Source: Cornus controversa (Eukaryota > Streptophyta > Magnoliopsida > Cornales > Cornaceae). From it: DNA of 64,000 nt. The notes beneath the pieces were generated by a model. It worked only from the letters and a program-made list of their open reading frames with translations, was not told where the DNA came from and did no database searches. The stretch is from positions 33,553,501 to 33,617,500 of the forward strand of contig CM048846.1 in assembly GCA_026545225.1 (NCBI GenBank), read 5' to 3'. Shown piece after piece: positions 60,441 through 64,000 of this stretch. The translations under genes were made by a program, and so were the position numbers. Within the stretch, counting starts at the first letter, position 1; each line of letters opens with the position of its first letter.

Positions 60441-61500
60441 TTACTTTTTTGAGAAAAGGTATTTGAGACTCTTGTGATCGGAGAATACTTTGAACCTTTC
60501 CCCATACAAATAATGTCTCCATAACTTAAGTGCAAAAATCACCGCCGCCAACTCTAAGTCATGAGTTGGATAATTCTGTTCATGTGTCTTCAATTGGTGT
60601 GAGCCATACGCCACAACCCTTTCGGTTTGCATCAATACGCATCCCAAATCGAGTCTTGAAGTGTCACAACTAATCGTGTATCCCAACTCTTGTTCCGAAA
60701 TAATCAAGATTGGAGTTAAAGTCAATCGACTCTTTAATTCCATAAATGCTTGCTCGCCAGCATCATTCCATACAAATTTAACTCCTTTCTGGGTAAGCTT
60801 AGTCATGGGTGCTGCTAACCGTGAGAAGTCCTTCACGAACCTTCGGTAATACCCGTCTAACCCCAAGAAACTATGTATTTCAAATACACTCTTTGATTTT
60901 TCCCAATTCATCACCACCTCAATCTTGGATGAATTCACGAAAACTCCTCCTTCAGACACTACATGTCCAAGGAATGTCACCTCTACTAGCCAAAAATCAC
61001 ACTTCTCGTATTTGGCATACAGTTGGTTCTCCATTAGGAGTTACAACACAATCCTCAAGTGACCCTCATGCTCCTCTTCCGAAGATGAGTACAATAGGAT
61101 GTCATCAACGAACACTACTACAAACTTGTCCAAGTAAATACTAAAGACAAGGTTAATTAAATCCATTAACGATGCCGGTGTGTTCGTCAAACCAAACGAC
61201 ATAACCAAGAACTTGTAGTGTCCATATCGAGTACGAAAAGCAGTTTTTTGAATGTCTTTATCTTAACACTTCGAACCCTTTAGCTGATCAAACAAGTCAT
61301 CTATCTTTGGCAAATAATATTTTTATTGATCATTGCTCAGTTCAACGTCCGATAATCAATGCAAAGTCACAAAGATCTGTTTTTCTTCTTGGCGAAGAGG
61401 ACCGGAGCTCCCCAAATTGATGTACTAGGTCATACAAATCCCTTGTTTAGCAACTCCTACAATTGGTCCTATAATTTTTTTAATTCTGTTGGTGCCATTC
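60441..61500 (-). pseudogene. Gypsy reverse transcriptase and RNase H remnant (element L)
   Basis: On the minus strand from about 61440: PVLFAKKK and LCIDYRTLN, then after frame changes [17 protein letters not shown], and [10 protein letters not shown] (catalytic VDD kept) near 61110. After a stop at about 61035 come [34 protein letters not shown] and the RNase H part [40 protein letters not shown], which ends at 60441 against LTR sequence. Order and wording match Tekay/Del-type chromoviruses. Integrase and chromodomain are missing. Confidence 0.85.
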
Positions 61501-62110
61501 GGTACAGTGCCATATAAATTGGCGGGGTACCTGAAGCAAGTTCGATGGCAAACTCCACTTCACATTTTGGAGGCAACTCAGTCAAGTCCTCTACAAACAC
61601 ATATAAAAACTCATGTACTACACGAAGAAACTCTCTATGTGCCATATTTTCACCATCTACTAGTAAGCTAGCTAAAAAACATCGAAGCCCTTTTCGATCC
61701 ACGATTATACAAGGAAGATACGTAGAAGTTATCTCGTTCTCCCACAAAACAAAAATAATCACCTTCTGGTGTGCATATCATCACTCTCCCCTAATGACAA
61801 TCAATGGTAGCTCTATAGGTAGATAGCCAATCTATATCCAATATCACATCAAAATTAGACATGTCGAGGAGAATGAAATCAAATACCAATCGATGACCTG
61901 AAATCTTGATTTTATAAGACCGGCAAACACTACCCAAGGTCACTCTACCACTGATCAGTGTATCAACATACAAAGCGGTATTGAGAGATGACACCTCTAA
62001 CCCCAAAGCACAAGCAAACGCAACATAAATGAATGAATGAGATGCACTCGAGTCAACTAACACCCTAACCCAAGAGCTAGAAAATAAGAATATATCTCGA
62101 ACCACTGACG
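61469..62110 (-). pseudogene. Gypsy protease and linker remnant (element L)
   Basis: The aspartic protease reads VRVLVDSSASHSFIYVAFA (the usual DSGA-type motif is DSSA here), then LEVSSLNTALYVDT and FDVILDIDWLSTYRATIDC at 61791-62105. A frame change follows, and the linker to the reverse transcriptase reads FLYVFVEDLTELPPKCEVE, FAIELASGTPP and ALYRMAPTELKKL (61469-61600). Confidence 0.82.
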
Positions 62111-62339
62111 TTCCTGCCGAGGTCTCTCCTGGAATAAGGCTAAATGTATGTCCCGGTGCTCTCTAGCCCTGCTCTCCAATTCTCTGATATCCAGACTACT
62201 GACTAGGGGCACTAGATGTGACTCTTCTAGTTGATGGTCATGAACTCTGAATAGATGGTACTATCTGTGGTGGAGACAATGCCCTAAAGCCAGACTATGG
62301 AGTAGTAGTCTGAATAGAACGCTGTTGTGAACTAATCCC

Positions 62340-63290
62340 ACTCTAAGTACTCTTTTTTTTAGGACAGTTCCAATTAATGTGCCCCATCTGTTGACAGTGA
62401 TAACACATCTTTTCACACACAAAAATAGCCTGCACTTATGTACACTCAGACCTGTAGTGCCCAGGTTGCTGACAATTGAAACACGCCACTCTAGATCATA
62501 AAGATCCTGTAGGAACAGTCACAGATCGAGCCTGTTGGTGCCCTTGCAAGAATAAACCACCATCCTTTTGCTTCTTCCTAGCACGACTGTCCATAATAGA
62601 CCCCATTCTCTTCATCTGATTCTTAGCATCCCATATCCTCTTATTGTCATTACTAACCTCCTCTGCTATCAGTGCTCTTTCCACTACCGTAACATACCTT
62701 GTCAAGGCCAAAACTGATACTCTATCCCTTATGAAAGCCCGAAGACCTCTCACAAACTTCTTTACCTTGATTCCTCGTTAGGAAGTGAATTTGGTCTCAT
62801 TTTCTATGACTATCATATTGCCTTAATGTAAATCAAAGAATTCTTGCCTTAAGCTAACTTTCACTGTCACCGAAAAATATTTCTCGAAAAACAATGTTTT
62901 AAACATATCCCAATCCACCACCTCAATATCATTGTAATTCCTAATGAACTTCCACCAATGGTTTCCCTCACCCGTAAGGTGATGAGCGGCCACCTTCACC
63001 CTTAAGTATTCCTCAACCTCTAATGCGGTGAGGAGTTTGACTATTTCGTCTATCTAATCCTATGCCACCATAGGGTCAGACCCTCTAGCGTATGATGGTG
63101 GATTGTGCTTCTTAACATGTCCCAAAGCCAACATTATCCTACTAGGACCCGCTCTAGGTTAAGCCTGATTTTCCTCTTGTGTTTCCTTAACAATTTGTCA
63201 TATGGTTGTAACTATGTCCTGCATAAATTACTCTCCATAAATAGGAACTGTAGTTGCTCCTCTACGAGCTCTTCGTGGTGGCATCTTGGT
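62340..63290 (-). pseudogene. Gypsy gag remnant with two zinc knuckles (element L)
   Basis: It starts at about 63284 with MPPRRARRGATTVPI. The capsid domain (VKVAAHHLTGEG, WWKFIRNYNDIEVVDWDMFK, LFFEKYFSVTVKVSLRQEF) lies at about 63010-62830. A more intact frame at 62753-62496 contains FVRGLRAFIRDRVSVLALTR. CCHC knuckles CFNCQQPGHYRSEC and CYHCQQMGHINWNC are at about 62485-62370. Several stops occur. It is homologous to the gag at 1622-2765. Confidence 0.82.
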
Positions 63291-63524
63291 ATATAAATAA
63301 CAACAAGACACTTAAAACCAAGACATACATAATATCAACCAACTCTCCCTATGTTTACACAACGTCGTGGAAAATCATTTCATAATTAGCATGTTATACC
63401 AAACAAGTAAGCATATAAGCATATTCCATGCAATATGCCATAACCTTAAATGCACGTACACAACCTCAAGTATACACGTGTTCTTACCCCACCCATTGCC
63501 CAAAGGTATACAAACCCGATTGCT

Positions 63525-63718
63525 CTGATACTAAGTTGTCACGTCCCGAAAAGGAATGAAAAATGGGGGTGATTAAGTTAAACATCATTACCTTTCACTG
63601 ACAATTACGCTCTAATACCAAGTTGTCATGCTCCAATTTTCAACACCCGGAAGGTCATGGGAAATTAGGGTGATTAAGTTAAACATTATTAACCAACAAT
63701 TACGCTCTAATACTAAGT
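63525..63718 (-). repeat. Tandem LTR-end plus primer-site modules
   Basis: LTR termini TGTCACGTCCCG (63537), TGTCATGCTCC (63624) and TGTCACACCCTC (63719) are each preceded on the plus strand by GCTCTRATACYAAGT, the reverse complement of an initiator-Met primer site. The modules are 87 and 95 bases long and share GTGATTAAGTTAAACAT. Confidence 0.8.
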
Positions 63719-64000
63719 TGTCACACCCTCGATTTCTAACATCCGGAAGGGCATGGGAAATGGGGGTAATTAATGAAATCTTTGTATCCTTCAACTACAA
63801 ACCTACTGTGAACAGTAAGTTCGATTAATCGAACTTGGACCTTCGATTTATCAAAGTTATGATTAATCGTCGGTCTATTGAACTTACAATCGTAACATGC
63901 TGGTTTTTGAGCTCCAATTTCACAAAATTATGATTAATCGAAGAGGGGTCTTCAATTAATCAATGCCTTTTGATTAGTCGAAGAGGGGTCTTCGATCAAT
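63719..64000 (-). mobile_element. Gypsy 5' LTR of element L, cut by the window end
   Basis: The last terminus starts at 63719 and the LTR runs off the window. The TTCGATTAATCGAA-type palindrome cluster begins 100 bases in, at about 63818. Confidence 0.7.

Noticed and set aside
1..64000. tRNA, rRNA or snoRNA genes
   Set aside because: No cloverleaf-type sequence with CCA-adjacent arms or B box was recognised by eye apart from primer-binding sites; a tRNAscan-SE run would settle it.

Overview
This window is nuclear DNA of a flowering plant, almost certainly a eudicot. It is AT-rich and split by introns and microsatellites. It is dominated by nested LTR retrotransposons of the Tekay/Del-like Ty3/Gypsy, Sirevirus-like Copia and Athila-like lineages, together with Mutator-type and hAT-type short DNA transposons. 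The species cannot be named from the sequence. Only two intact host genes are supported: a small secreted IDA-like peptide precursor (20148-20378, +) and a seven-exon WNK protein kinase of the plant WNK8/WNK10 type (48271-52103, -).

Layout. (1) 1-17593 is a retrotransposon nest. A Gypsy 5' LTR with its primer-binding site and a decayed gag is joined to a Sirevirus-like pol. That pol is split at 4099 by a reverse-oriented Gypsy LTR (target-site duplication gcagc/gtagt), which is itself split by a forward-oriented relative at 5389-8240 (duplication CCCTA). Downstream come a decayed 3' ORF, a short LTR fragment, a plant-mobile-domain-like fragment and a ~3 kb LTR copy. (2) 17594-29500 is gene-poor host DNA with the IDA-like gene, two adjacent Mutator-type MITEs and an isolated solo LTR. 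(3) 30320-40197 is one Gypsy insertion (TTGAC duplication at both ends) stuffed with another LTR, an Athila-like element whose LTR holds a 579-bp tandem repeat, a Gypsy protease remnant running into a 42-bp minisatellite, and a multimeric TRIM. (4) 40604-47162 holds Mutator-like elements, one carrying a piece of the ISY1 splicing-factor gene. (5) 48271-52553 is the WNK gene with its promoter. (6) 53066-56340 holds a hAT-type MITE and an inverted-repeat element. (7) 57471-64000 is a TRIM-like element interrupted by a reverse-strand Gypsy element that runs off the window.

The most unusual signals lie inside the long Gypsy LTRs. First, some copies carry an array of about 8-10 stem-loop units in which the loop core (about TCGGAGTTGTCC) is conserved, while the stem arms differ between units and between copies yet stay complementary. 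Second, nearly every copy carries a cluster of short palindromes a few hundred bases from its 3' terminus, and the palindrome sequence differs between copies. Third, many copies have the LTR end plus primer-binding site tandemly repeated. The two host genes show no operon-like relation; they are simply islands between transposon blocks.
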